Source: Vesta saturnalis (taxonomy: Eukaryota; Arthropoda; Insecta; Coleoptera; Lampyridae). From it: DNA of 64,000 nt. The position numbers were made by a program, and so were the translations under genes. The notes beneath the pieces were generated by a model. It worked only from the letters and a program-made list of their open reading frames with translations, did no database searches and was not told the origin of the DNA. Position 1 is the first letter of the stretch; every line of letters begins with the position of its first letter. Where the stretch lies: the NCBI GenBank assembly GCA_036346205.1, contig JARFJB010002087.1:10128001-10192000 (forward strand), in the 5' to 3' direction. Of this stretch, positions 47,614 through 57,994 are shown in pieces.

Positions 47614-49514
47614 ATGGAAGAAGGTTCGAGAGCTGTATTTGCAAGGTAAAGTAGAATATACATCTGTAATTTTATTCAACGTTTTGTTTGAAAATTCTGA
47701 TTTCTTTCAATGCATGAATTTTATTTAAGATTGATTTTTGAAGAGAGGCAAGTTTAGTTGAACGCGATGTTGGAGGAGGAAAGTAATGAGTCGAACGTGA
47801 AGTCTGACAGCGAAGACGAGGCTGGTTTTCAGACAATACTCAAGCTTCTGATAGTGACTGATAATATAGGTAACTTATAAATTATTATTTATAATCTATA
47901 TATTACAGTCTAATGTGACAGTTTGATTTTTAGAAGAAGGAGAGATTGAAAGTAAAAGCAGTGCAAGTGAGGCAGATTGTGAAGTGGCAGCTGCAGCACA
48001 AGCAGGTAACTTACCTTTTCAATGTACAGTTATTTGAAAAATTCAATACATATAATAAATGATAACATATTTTAGGAGAAACACAAAATTCCTACATAGC
48101 CAAAGACAAAACTGTGTAGAACAAAACACAACACACTTTCAATGAGCGACACTTTTAAGAATACATTCACAGTAGAGATGGTGAATATTATCAGTAGACA
48201 TACGAATAAAAAGACTGCGCCAGTCTATGCAGCATTTAATTAAGTGCATCCAGCGCGAATGGAAGCTTGTTACTACACAAGGAATGTACTCGTTCATTGC
48301 CATTTTGATTTGCTCTGGTGTGAATAACTCTAATACTGATCATACAAGTGATATGTGGAATCCAATTTCATATCCACTCTATCGAGCGGCAATGGGGAAC
48401 AACAGGTTTCGTAACATTATGTGTTATATTAGATTCCACGATGCTAATACACGCCGACAACGCGTAGAGACGATAAAGCAGCTACTATCCGTGATATCTG
48501 GATGAACAGCTTTATCCTTTTCGCGATCGCGCAAAGTTCACGTAGTACATTCCTTCGAAGCCGGCTAAATATGGTATCAAGATTTGGTGGATTTGTGACG
48601 CTGAAAATGCCAACCCCATACGCGGCATGATTTACACTGGCAAAATAAATAACATTCGAGAGAAAAACCAAGGAGAGAGGGTGCTAAAAGAACTTGCAGT
48701 TACGTATAAAGACAGCGGTCGAAATATTTGTATGGATAATTATTTCACAACGTTGCCTCTTGCTAAACACCTGCACTCATGGAATCTAACTTTAGTTGGA
48801 ACTTTGGAAAAAAATAAGCCCTATATTCCAAATGTGATGGCTCCGCATAAAACCAGAGAAGTATACTCTACTGCATTTGGATTCCACGAGAAAGTTGCAA
48901 TGTGCTCGTACGTGCCGAAAAATAATAAAGCGGTAATTCTGCTATCAACAATGCATTCCGACATGGCTGTAAGCGATACTGATACAAAAAAAAACGGATC
49001 TTATTTCGTATTATAAATATAAAGCCGGCGTCGATACAATGGATCAGATGATTACAAATACGCAACACAACGTCACACTTTGAGATGGCCGCTAGTTATG
49101 TTTTTCAACATTTTAGACATTAGCTCACTCGCTTCCTATCTAATTTATTATGAAAATAATAAGATGATGCTGAGAAAAACTAACCAGCGACGTATATTTA
49201 GGCGCCAATTGAGCAAGGAACTCGCAACTCCGATGATTGAGAATCTCGAAATCTTCAAATAATGCGACACCATAACACAAAGTTCGCTATTGAAAGTATG
49301 ATCGAGCGGCTTATGGATCATGTGGGGGATCTTCCAGGTCCTTCAGTTGCACGAGATCCATCAGGAAGGAAAAAAGTAACTGGTTCCTGCCACATTTGCT
49401 ACAAACACAATTAAGGAGAGAAGGAAAACACGGAAAACCTGCTGTCAATGTAATCAGCCTATCTGCGATGAACATGCGACAACTTGCGCTAAATGCCATG
49501 AATGTAATAAATAA
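47614..49514 (+). pseudogene. piggyBac-type transposase B with introns, broken
   Basis: A first short exon MEEGSRAVFAR (47614-47645) is followed by GT...AG introns at about 47646-47758, 47871-47932 and 48005-48075 that separate acidic N-terminal exons (EEESNESNVKSDSEDEAG, then EEGEIESKSSASEADCEVAA). The core: MQHLIKCIQREWKLVTTQ near 48227; DEQLYPFRDRAKFT with the first catalytic Asp near 48503, followed by TAG; KPAKYGIKIWWICDAENANP; NICMDNYFTTLPL (second Asp); and AGVDTMDQM near 49025 (third Asp, after a frame change). The C-terminus is Cys-rich (TCCQCNQPICDEHATTCAKC). A few stops and indels break the frame. Confidence 0.87.
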
Positions 49515-49745
49515 ATAATGTTATTTTTATTAATTATTTATCTATTTTATTATTTTGCAATATAAATCCCGTAAATATCAAATGAATCTATAAAAAATTA
49601 TGATAAACAATAACAATTCAATTTCTTCATGTTAGCTACCCGGGTTATGCCCGCGACGTATGTTTTGTTTAACTTTGATTATTCTGGACTCAAAAAAATT
49701 ATTTAACAATCTACAATGTATCATTTGCTTGGAATTGAGTTGAAT

Positions 49746-49751
49746 AACGCA
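49746..49751. repeat. Left target-site duplication of the Polinton (AACGCA)
   Basis: AACGCA at 49746-49751 pairs with AACGTA at 58256-58261, differing at one position. Six base pairs is the length made by Polinton integrases. Confidence 0.75.
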
Positions 49752-49970
49752 AGTAGTAGAGGGGCACCATCCACTATTTTGTTTTTCTTTTGTGACGTTA
49801 CCCTTGGGACACCTTTGGTCGCCATTTTTTTATATATGCCGACGTGGGGATCGCATTTTGTTCACCTGAGAATAAAAAGATTTAATCTGTTATTAATTTC
49901 TTTTAATCCCATCTACAGATTGTGACCTAATTTATTTATCATAACAATTGTATTCTAATAATGGGGAAGA
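49752..49970. repeat. Left terminal inverted repeat of the Polinton
   Basis: Matches the right end with shared blocks GTAGTAGAGGGGCACCAT, GTGACGT-A-CCTTGG, GACACCTTTGGTC, ACGTGGGGA, TCTGTTATTAAT, TCTTTTAATCCC-ATCTACAG and GACCTAATTTATTTAT. A further piece of the right repeat (ATTGTTATTAAAATTATTATTA, 50299 onward here) appears displaced, so this arm is rearranged. Confidence 0.85.
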
Positions 49971-50629
49971 ATTAATAGATAAGATATATAAAGATTACAA
50001 GTGTGTTCATAATAAAAAGATGTTATTTAATCTGTGTTTATTATTATTAATATTTATTAGGGTTGTTTTGATTTTTGTCAAGGATATAAAAACCTAGTCC
50101 TTAAAACGATTATGTTCTATGCAATCTTTAAGACTGCATTTAAGCGCTAGCTCGAATTTTTTCAATATCTGAGGTTAGCATCTTGTATTTATGACTATTA
50201 ATTAATTTCTGTCTGAGGTTTAAATATCATTTTGATCTAGATAACTGTTTTACAATGGGTTTTTGTAATAGGGTTTATTATAAAGGAGACTACACAATTG
50301 TTATTAAAATTATTATTAAAGAAATGTTCTTGCAAGATAAGTGTAGGAGCTATCTCTTGGATCTGTTGTGGTTTGTCTGTGGTGGCATCTAGTGGTGTAT
50401 AGACTAATGAACATTTTCGGCAATAGAAGTTGATCATGCACGCCTCTCTCTTGTTACGGAACTCTTAATTAAAAACAGCTAAATTACTAAAAACCCTTTT
50501 ATTTATCAGAGTAGAATGGTTGAAAAACTAGCATTATACAGTAATTTAATTATCTCATCATTTATAACTAAACATGTAATGAAAAACTTATTTACAAAAT
50601 CAAGCATTGGTACATTATTTATTATTCTA
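49971..50629. other. Polinton left arm, non-coding
   Basis: Contains displaced fragments of the terminal repeat (about 50010-50060 and 50275-50325) and no coding signal beyond the protease end. Confidence 0.5.
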
Positions 50630-50966
50630 AAATACAAAAACATTATCGTATAAAGTCCACACACATCCGAATGCTAATCCTGCAGCGTCGTTTTGTTGTA
50701 GCGTATCCATCTAAAATTCTTCTCAAGGAAACGTAAATGGTAACCTAGCGGGGGTCGTCCAAAGAAATCAAAATATTCCCCGTTACCATCCTCGTCAATT
50801 TAGCAGTCCAATGCTGACCTGGTTTGTTTGCTGGATCCGTGTTCACAATAACTGCACAAGGTCTAGGTGCGTGCTTCGGTAGCTGATTAGAAGCACATAC
50901 AAGTCGAAACACATTCTTGTGGCTGGGGATCGATTTCAAACATTTCAACACTTGTACCGCATACAT
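50630..50966 (-). pseudogene. Adenovirus-type cysteine protease of the Polinton, one frameshift
   Basis: The N-terminal part (50966 to about 50810) is open and shows VFRLVCASNQLP and IVNTDPANKPGQHW, whose His is the expected catalytic base. After a frame change near 50795, the next frame keeps GEYFDFFGRPP (the acidic partner) and, after a stop, SDVCGLY with the catalytic Cys. The order His, Asp/Glu, Cys and the spacing are those of adenain-type (C5) proteases, which in related viruses cleave capsid precursor proteins during maturation. Breaks: a single frameshift and one in-frame stop before the Cys. It lies downstream of the capsid gene, the last gene before the left end. Confidence 0.88.
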
Positions 50967-51111
50967 CTTTGGAGTTGGTGTGCGCCCAGTCTTGCATTAG
51001 TAATGCGTTTTCAAGGGCGCACATAGGCTCCTCGATCTTATGGTTTAAACAACTATACGCTTTTGCTTCCTTTTTCAATTTTTTAATCGACGGACAACGA
51101 ACCTCGTCCAA
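50887..51111 (-). CDS. Short ORF between protease and capsid gene, unassigned
   Basis: 74 codons on the minus strand, with CPSIKKLKKEAKAYSCLN and ALENALLMQDWAHTNSKD; the C-terminal part overlaps the start of the protease frame. It may be the N-terminal part of the protease region or a separate small gene. No motif recognised. Confidence 0.35.
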   Translation of the reverse strand: MDEVRCPSIKKLKKEAKAYSCLNHKIEEPMCALENALLMQDWAHTNSKDVCGTSVEMFEIDPQPQECVSTCMCF

Positions 51112-51437
51112 GTTTAGTATTGTTTGTTAAGGAATCTTAAAAACTGCTGTTTTTCACTACCCTTAACATGAATTTTGTTAAACCGTATCAGAGTTCTTAT
51201 CAGCTCCTCTTGGAAATCGTTGTATGGTACCTTATCTGTCTTGACGTGGGTTTTGATATAAAATAATCTCGAGGTGACTTTATCAGCATCAGCAGCAACG
51301 AACCATGATCTGTAATCACGGCAATTTGTTTCGATATGAATTCGTTATCAACACTTCTAAACTGTTGTACGTCCAATTATGCGTTGATCTTTTTCCAGGT
51401 GTTGTACACTGAAGCTTGTGATCTTCTTTTGTCCCTT

Positions 51438-52582
51438 TTAACAGGTGAAATCCACGACCACATTCCCATCTTTATCGATCTCAATCACGTTATCGAATTC
51501 AGCGTACACCAAACAGTTAACGGTTTCTACGAGCACTTCTTCAAAGCAGACTTCTAGGCGAAGGGAACCGTTTCTAACTAAATTCCAGTGCGTGCTAGCG
51601 TTTGCAGACAAGTCAGGGGTTAGGTCGAAGGCCATTAAACAGTAGCCGTTGGGGTAATCGCTCCTCGATATAGCGTTGCCCTCATTCAAAAAATGAATAC
51701 TCGTACCGAAGAATAAGGTGTGATATGCCCTTACATATAAACCGTTGGCTGTAAAGTCTGGTTGTAAGGCATTCGAAGGAATTTGTTGACCGTCAATATA
51801 TAACGACGTTCAGTTAATATTGCTGTGATGGAAATTGAATGGAATTGAGGAGTAATTACCGTTGAAGGCTTTATTTGCGACAAAACCTACGATGCTTCGT
51901 TTAGGTAACTGACCCAAGAAGATATTACCCAATGATTTTCGCTGTATGCCTGTAGGTATAGTTAACACTTTTACGTCGGTCCTTGTAACAGGATATTGTT
52001 TCTAAAGCTTTAGCGTGTGCAATTAGAATGGTGGGGTTGATTCGCATACGTCTCACCAGTAAACTAGCGTCTATTATTCGCGTCTTGTAAGTTGACCCGC
52101 GCGCCGCCATTAGAATAAAGGTATAATTTAGCCTTTAATTCAACGCCGCTTATAAGAAACTTTTCCTGATTAAACTAAATTGGATGTGAACTCTTGGCCT
52201 CCTTTCCATAATTTAGTAACGTTTCGATATATGAGCGATAGGCGTGGATGTTGTTTGGTTGTGACACCATCTTCTGATTTAGGTAAACCTCCACTTGTGA
52301 GAAAAGCGAATGCATCCAATTGTTTACCGGTGCTATAACATCCGCATCAGTAAGTGCTGTATCATCTTGCTTTAGAACTTTAGCTGTGATGTACAACATG
52401 GTCTGACTTAAATCTATGTAATCGTTTCCATTTCCGGGCACTACAAACTCTATTGGAGCGTCATCACTAAGAGCTGATAACGGCTTGTAAAATATCCATT
52501 CATCACCGGTCGACACTTGTCTGCGTCGACGGTAAAGGGAACAAATCCAATTCGGACTTGATGCATTCAGATTATTGGGCAT
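51438..52582 (-). pseudogene. Polinton major capsid protein (double jelly roll), lightly broken
   Basis: The N-terminal frame 52582-52175 (135 aa) has DDAPIEFVVPGNGNDYIDLS, PVNNWMHSLFSQVEVYLNQ and YRSYIETLLNYGKEAKSSH, hallmark blocks of Polinton capsid proteins. After a gap, FLISGVELKAKL and SLLVRRMRINPTILIAHAKA (52110-51925) follow; then GNIFLGQLPKRSIVGFVANK, one stop, and LYVRAYHTLFFGTSIHFLNE. The last frame 51689-51438 ends AEFDNVIEIDKDGNVVVDF. The reading frame changes about three times, and part of the first jelly roll after residue ~135 seems deleted. The product would form the icosahedral shell. Confidence 0.92.
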
Positions 52583-52594
52583 ATAGAAATGCCA

Positions 52595-53011
52595 TTATCT
52601 TGAAAATATATCGCCGTACGTAGCTTTCTTCTTTTTAGCGGTAACAGCTCTCGGTAGAGACTGGTTGTTATTGACCAGACGTACTCTTTCATAGCCCAAA
52701 CCCTCCATAATTTTATCGATTTTCTCATCAACTCTCCGTTTAAGATATCTACCTGCCTCGTGAAATCTTTCTTGAAACGATTCCTTGACAGATCGATCCT
52801 CTATGACGTCACTAAGACGGTCAGCACCTGTTCTGTGAGCTTCTTTTCCAATGGTCTTTGCATCAGGCTTAAATAACGGTGTTATACTTCTAAATATACC
52901 ATATAGCCAGCTTCCTATTCCGTGACCACGTTGATATGGTGCGCCTCTGTAGATGGAGCCGATTCCGTTACCGGCCTGATTCATATAGTATTGTTGATAA
53001 GGACAAACCAT
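52595..53011 (-). CDS. Polinton core/minor virion protein (pX-like position), intact ORF
   Basis: 138 codons, fully open, starting at Met 53011 with a Gly-rich N-terminus (NGIGSIYRGAPYQRGHGIGS), then WLYGIFRSITPLFKPDAKTI and a basic helical C-terminal half (GRYLKRRVDEKIDKIMEGLG ... KKKKATYGDIF). Similar Gly-rich/basic proteins precede the capsid gene in Polintons and adintoviruses and are thought to be minor capsid or DNA-condensing proteins. Its ATG overlaps the stop of the upstream penton fragment by one base (TAATG), and it lies 12 bp before the capsid start, consistent with a compact virion-gene block. Role assignment is by position and composition. Confidence 0.75.
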   Translation of the reverse strand: MVCPYQQYYMNQAGNGIGSIYRGAPYQRGHGIGSWLYGIFRSITPLFKPDAKTIGKEAHRTGADRLSDVIEDRSVKESFQERFHEAGRYLKRRVDEKIDKIMEGLGYERVRLVNNNQSLPRAVTAKKKKATYGDIFSR

Positions 53012-53230
53012 TATTGCACTTTCTTAAAGTGTAGCTTCAGACACAACGTCCCAAACTCGAATGGTATTGCTGCACGCGTATCTGTTTTTATACTAATCTC
53101 GATGTTTTCGAATTTCCATGTCACCAGGCATGTAGTGTGCAGACGAAAAAACCACATCTTTATGATCTCCGTAAGCGCAGTTTTCAGAAGTAATATGTAT
53201 TATATGCATCAATATACCTGTAGGAACTTT
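53011..53230 (-). pseudogene. Penton-type (minor capsid) protein, C-terminal remnant
   Basis: Two frames hold the remnant: CAYGDHKDVVFSSAHYMPGD (about 53190-53130) and, after a frame change, IEISIKTDTRAAIPFEFGTL followed by LKLHFKK and stop at 53011-53013. This is the C-terminal strand pattern I associate with Polinton penton-like single jelly-roll proteins. The N-terminal two-thirds are missing: the integrase fragment starts only ~30 bp upstream. Confidence 0.6.
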
Positions 53231-53260
53231 TGTAAGTAAAATAACGCCACATCTTTGTTT

Positions 53261-53740
53261 TCAATGTTTTATTAAATCTTTCAAATACAAATAGAAATTG
53301 ATGTTTTGTGTCTTGAAAAAGTTTTGTACACTGACCGACACAAACTCCTTGCCTTTATCAGTCTGTAGATTTGCCGGTATATTATCACTTTCCTTAAAAA
53401 TATCGGTGAATGCTTCAATTACAGATGCTGCTATCTTCTTATTAAGAACTCTTGCCCAGGCCCTCTTGCTAAACACATCAATAACCGTTAGTATATAGTT
53501 GTATCCACTATTGTGTTTACATAAAGTTTGCATATCGCAAAGATCCGCTTGCTACAGCTCGTAAATGTTGCACACAATATACCTATTGCGGGGAAACTTT
53601 TTTCTGACATGTTTATGAACCGTATAAGCTTCCAGAGCCTGCAGCCATTTTTTCACTTCACCATATCTATTCTTTACCTCATTAACTAAAGGTGTTATAC
53701 CCTCGAACCCTGCCGGATGCTGTGGATCATATTATATAGC
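53261..53740 (-). pseudogene. Polinton integrase (retroviral-type), truncated
   Basis: The N-terminal part reads PQHPAGFEGITPLVNEVKN, then WLQALEAYTVHKHVRKKFP, RNRYIVCNIYEL, stop, and QADLCDMQTLC. The catalytic core frame 53533-53261 (90 aa) has YNYILTVIDVFSKRAWARVL (first Asp in the QADL block, second in DVFSK context) and NLQTDKGKEFVS with the DKG-EF block holding the next catalytic acid. The frame ends at YLYLKDLIKH; the third catalytic Glu region and chromodomain-like tail are missing. One TGG to TAG nonsense change lies just before QADL. This enzyme inserts the element and creates 6-bp duplications, as seen at the ends. Confidence 0.9.
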
Positions 53741-53742
53741 AT

Positions 53743-54410
53743 TCATGTTACGTTCTCCTCGTATCCCAATCTAGTGAAAGTCTTCTTCTTCGAAAGGGTC
53801 TTCGCGTGGTTTCCCTCCGATTCACTATCGGCATCGTAATTCTCACCTATAGTTGTGAGGCTCGGTTCAATGTTTTTAGTTGATACAGTAGCATCACGTC
53901 TTCGAGTATTTCCGATAAACTCTCGTGGTATATTTATTTCTTGTCGCAAACTGTCGCTAGCCGTGTGGATTTGTAGTAGAACCAGATCGATAATGTTGGA
54001 ATGAGGGATGATCTCACCTTTTATTGTGACAGTACCCCTTTGATCTCAAATACATCACCGCCAGCATTCAGTATACGCAAGAAATCAGTGCCTTTCTTCC
54101 TGTATGAAATAGGCAGTGTTGATACTAGCTCGTCGTCTGCCAGACCTTTGCTTTTCGGCAAATCTCTAATATCATCATCATCTCCGCTGATTGTTATACT
54201 AGCAGGTTGACGTAACTGATTGGAAAAGTATAGATGTCTTTGACGAACCTGATCGTATTGCTCTCATTTGTCGTGGTCGGTTATTTTGGTTTTTAATACT
54301 TTATCCATGTCGTTATCCAACTGCGTTTATATGTTGTTTTGCGTGACATATGGTGCTTAGAGACGCTGTATAAAATCCATAGGTAGAATAATCATCTTAT
54401 TCAGGTCCAT
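53743..54410 (-). pseudogene. Conserved Polinton ORF of unknown function, broken
   Basis: Starts MDLNKMIILPMDFIQRL at 54410, stop, then APYVTQNNI, TQLDNDMDKVLKTKITDHDK, QYDQVRQRHLYFSNQLRQPA and, further on, DDELVSTLPISYRKKGTDFL. I recall similar proteins in insect Polintons between integrase and the small upstream ORF; no function is known to me. Three or four stops break it. The start is 3 bp from the stop of the 111-aa ORF upstream, so the two were probably co-transcribed. Confidence 0.6.
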
Positions 54411-54412
54411 AG

Positions 54413-54748
54413 TTATTGAAGCAAATTACCCAGTATTCCGCCAAGTAATGGCCCTAACAGAAGCGGTAGAAATGCGCCGCCCCTCTGTACGAGAAACTGT
54501 TTCTTCTTCTTTTTTATACATTCACCTCTCTGTGCCAGTCGACTTAAAGTGTGCTTATGTTGAGGGTGTCGCTGCTTACGATCAGCTGACTGAGGTACAC
54601 CACCTTTAAAAATGTTATGTGCACATTCGCAAATGCATTTCGCCTGCTTACTATCCAGACATTTCAATAAAGCGTCACGTTGACTTTTACTTAATCTGGC
54701 TAATGAGTGCATGATATCGGTGTTTTCGATTAAAGCGCCAACCATCAT
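54413..54748 (-). CDS. Intact 111-aa Polinton ORF with pX-like hydrophobic tail
   Basis: Open from Met 54748 to the stop at 54413. The N-terminal half is helical with SLARLSKSQRDALLKCLDSK and a CICECAH cluster that could bind metal. The middle is basic (HPQHKHTLSRLAQRGE, KKKKKQ). The C-terminus QRGGAFLPLLLGPLLGGILG is Gly/Leu/Pro-rich, like the short hydrophobic motif of adenovirus pX-type core proteins. A DNA-binding or core role is inference from this pattern. It is one of two Polinton genes here without any break. Confidence 0.65.
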   Translation of the reverse strand: MMVGALIENTDIMHSLARLSKSQRDALLKCLDSKQAKCICECAHNIFKGGVPQSADRKQRHPQHKHTLSRLAQRGECIKKKKKQFLVQRGGAFLPLLLGPLLGGILGNLLQ

Positions 54749-54791
54749 ATATGATGTATATCTTTATGACTGTGAAGCTTAAACCCTTTTT

Positions 54792-54794
<3 letters not shown>

Positions 54795-54870
<76 letters not shown>
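54795..54870. repeat. (TA)n(GA)n compound microsatellite
   Basis: About 19 TA units then about 19 GA units; it marks the left border of the AT-rich block inside the Polinton. Confidence 0.95.
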
Positions 54871-54875
<5 letters not shown>

Positions 54876-57211
54876 TAGAAATTACATGGTACATAGCTAA
54901 GTAAATCACATAGTAAGAAATTTCATTAATTAGTACAAAAGGTACATTTCGATATAAAAGATTAGGTAGGAACGGTTAATTAACATTGAGATGGACTTAA
55001 ATTATATAATTCATAATAATATGTTAATATAATGATAAACGACAACATATTACACGTGAGTATAGGGTATGTTAGGTGTCGTAATGCAATAAATCAATTT
55101 CCTTATTAGTTAGTATCATTTTCCCAAAAGACCTGAATTACAGGCTGTAGATAATAAACGTGATATTAAAACTAGCATTAGGCAGATATCAATGTCACAA
55201 CTACAGTGTACGCAGACAAGATATGTGAAAACATTCGTGTTAGTGCGAAAACGTAAAATAAGTGCTAAAACTAAAGAGAAAACAGAATAAATACATTTGT
55301 TATTAACAATAAGACATAAATAATCCAGCAGTTCTTAAGTTATTGTGAATAATTAACATTTACAGACTTAAATTAGTGATATTTAACAATTCTATACAAG
55401 TCTTCTTATAAGAACTTATAAACTTCCAAAAGAGTGAAAATAAATTAATAAAAGACATAAACAATAAGGATATACACTTTCACAAACATTTAAAGTGCCT
55501 TAGAATGTAAAATTTAACATTTAAAATTTACTGTATTGATTTAAGGTTGTCATTTCCTCGCATGAAAATTATATAAAATTATTATAGAATGGGACCAATT
55601 GGCCTAATTAAATTATAAGAAGTAAAAATAATAAACTAGCCTCAATTTCGAGTCACAAATCACTATATTAGTGACAATTTTACCAAAATTAGTTTTTAAG
55701 GGTATATGGAAATTTCAGATAATTTTCCTTTCAAATTGGCCGTAGGCATTTTAAGGATGTGTAATTATATGTAGTAGCATCCCATATTCGTGTGGAAATC
55801 AAGAAATCAATGTAAAAATTAACATGTTTAATAAGTGGAGCAAGTAGTTCGTGTAAGGACTTATTTTATTTGAAAATTTGTCTAGATTTCAAAAATGTTG
55901 TTAGTTTTAAGATAGATTAAGGGTTCAAGAGTTATAAGCTTTTGAAGTTAAATTTAATATTAAGAAAATTGTTAGCCAATCAGAATTTAGAAAATATTTG
56001 AAATAGTTGTTGATAACAAAAGATGAATTTGGTTTCTAACCATTGCATATAAATAGAAGTGCTGGAGGATTAGGAGCTCTCTGTTCCAACACCTTGCCTA
56101 AACAAGATGTTGCAAAAATTTTGCTCGTGAATATTTTAAATAAAATAACGTCACTTCAATAAAATTTAAGTACGGTTTTAGTATCGGAGTTTAAAACAAG
56201 TGATATTCATTTGTCGTTAAATCAAGTTAAGGTTAGTTTACCTCTAAATAAATTCGGTTGTTATCGACAGCTACGAGTGAAAATATTTTCCGGAGATTCG
56301 ATATTGTTTTCAGTTTGTTTTCTTTTGATATTGATTTGTTAGTTGTTTTTTCGTTTTTCCGTTATTATATTTTTATTATGGGAAGCGTGTTTAATTTAAA
56401 TAACCTCCAACCTAATGGTGCATTTCAAAATTATTTTGAAACAAAATTAATAAATTGTGATGATCCTGAAAATAAAGAATCATCATATAAGAAGAAATAT
56501 TTGTGAAACTTACCTAAAGGAATAAGCATTATCAAAGAAGCAGATTTGGATATCAAAGGAGCTGTTTTCAATGGTCAACTCCAGCATTGTAAAGAAGATA
56601 AAGAGGCCATTTTGAGTGAATGTACCAATTTTATTTACGTAATTGTTGACATTGATATTTTTACTTGTGTGTTAATTATGTCCATATTTTGTAATAAACA
56701 TGATGTATGACAACTTGTATTCATGTCCAAAGGAACATTAATTGATCTAAAAATAAATGGTTATTATAGTATTTACTAAATTCAGGCATAATTATACTTA
56801 CGTCTAAATGGTGTGGTTTCATTGTACATTCATTGAAAGGTCATATGAATGCGTAACTATAGCGCATGCTCAGATATTATACATTTGAAGATTTTTTTTG
56901 TGTACAGGAGTTGCACATATATCGCGATGCAATTTAAAACTATATTACATCTTCGAACGAATTGAAAATAATAAAATATAAATTGGCGACAACTCAATGT
57001 AAATTACTCACATTACCCATTATTATAAAATTAAAAATTATAATATAAATCGACAATCTAATAATTTACTTTCCAGTATAGTTTTAAATTGCCTTCTAAA
57101 TTTGATCCCTTTCCCCTGTGAAGAGTCTTAATATGCGACTGTTAAGCTAGCTAGGCATTACAAGTTAATTCAAAGTAGAATAAGTATATTTGCATCATAT
57201 AAATATCAGTT

Positions 57212-57213
<2 letters not shown>
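54871..57213. other. AT-rich block replacing the polymerase region of the Polinton
   Basis: About 2.3 kb with no Polinton motifs. A weak ORF at 56258-56506 (+, MGSVFNLNNLQPNGAFQNYF from 56378) ends in stops after about 40 codons; the frame beyond continues with NLPKGISIIKEADLD-like sequence to about 56640. The stretch 55067-56200 has a TATAAATAG box (56049) and two AATAAAAT signals (56140-56163), so a solo LTR of a retroelement is possible but unproven. Bounded on both sides by microsatellites. Confidence 0.4.
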
Positions 57214-57292
<79 letters not shown>

Positions 57293-57293
57293 T
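57214..57293. repeat. (TA)n(CA)n compound microsatellite
   Basis: About 29 TA units then about 9 CA units; borders the ATPase C-terminus. Confidence 0.95.
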
Positions 57294-57890
57294 ACACTTG
57301 ACAAATACCTTTGAGATCCGAATATGTTTGTTTTATAGCGTGGCACATCTGGTGTATTCTTTTGTAAATCGAACAATAAATATCCGCGCGGATTACAAGT
57401 AGCATCTTGGTACGCAGCCTCTAAAAATTAAGGGTCGTCATGTGAAAGCTGCCTTGCTAAATGCTGTATCTGTGCCCTGTCACGTGGGTTCTTAAACAAG
57501 ATTATGTAATGAGCGTTGAGAGATATCTCGCTGTCCACGTCCTTGATGACTTATGTTTTGCGTTAAGAAAACACGCTTAGGTTTCTATGATAACAACCCT
57601 TTGTAAAAATATCAACCACCGAACCGTTAGTCTTACGCATTAGATCGTCAATTATTATCAAGATCGGTTTTTCACCGTCACACTGTTCCATATTTGGTAA
57701 TCCTTTCTGAAATTCCACTGAGAGATCTTTGAATAATGGTTGCCATTCACCGTAAAACCAGATCATTTTTTCATGTATCGCAGACAGTATCGATATTTTT
57801 TAGAATATCAACCATAAAATACGATTTCCCACACCCCGATGGTCCCACTACTATTGCAGAAAAGGGATGCTGAAACTGACCTTCCATCTC
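57294..57890 (-). pseudogene. Polinton packaging ATPase (FtsK/HerA type), broken
   Basis: Begins MEGQFQHPFSAIVVGPSGCG, with Walker A GPSGCGKS and then YFMVDILKNIDTV. After a stop the frame 57766-57563 (67 aa) has MIWFYGEWQPLF, EKPILIIIDDLM (Walker B) and VVDIFTKGCYHRNLSVF. The next frame keeps SHQGRGQRDISLNAHYIILF (arginine-rich sensor region typical of Polinton ATPases), and the end reads ATCNPRGYLLFDLQKNTPDV. It would be ~200-210 residues, the usual size. Three breaks are seen. In related viruses this motor pumps DNA into the capsid. It is the gene nearest the right end. Confidence 0.9.
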
Positions 57891-57994
57891 GAAACGCTAA
57901 TCGATACTAAACAGTATTCTGTTATCATCACAACTTAAATACAATTTTTATGATAGAGGCGAGTCCGCGAACAGATTCCTGTCATAGACTAGGA

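Noticed and set aside
49720..49925. 69-codon ORF in the Polinton left end
   Set aside because: Lies across the piggyBac/Polinton junction and terminal repeat; not a gene.
54871..57213. Looked for DNA polymerase B or superfamily helicase motifs
   Set aside because: No YxDTD-like or other polymerase block could be read in any frame.
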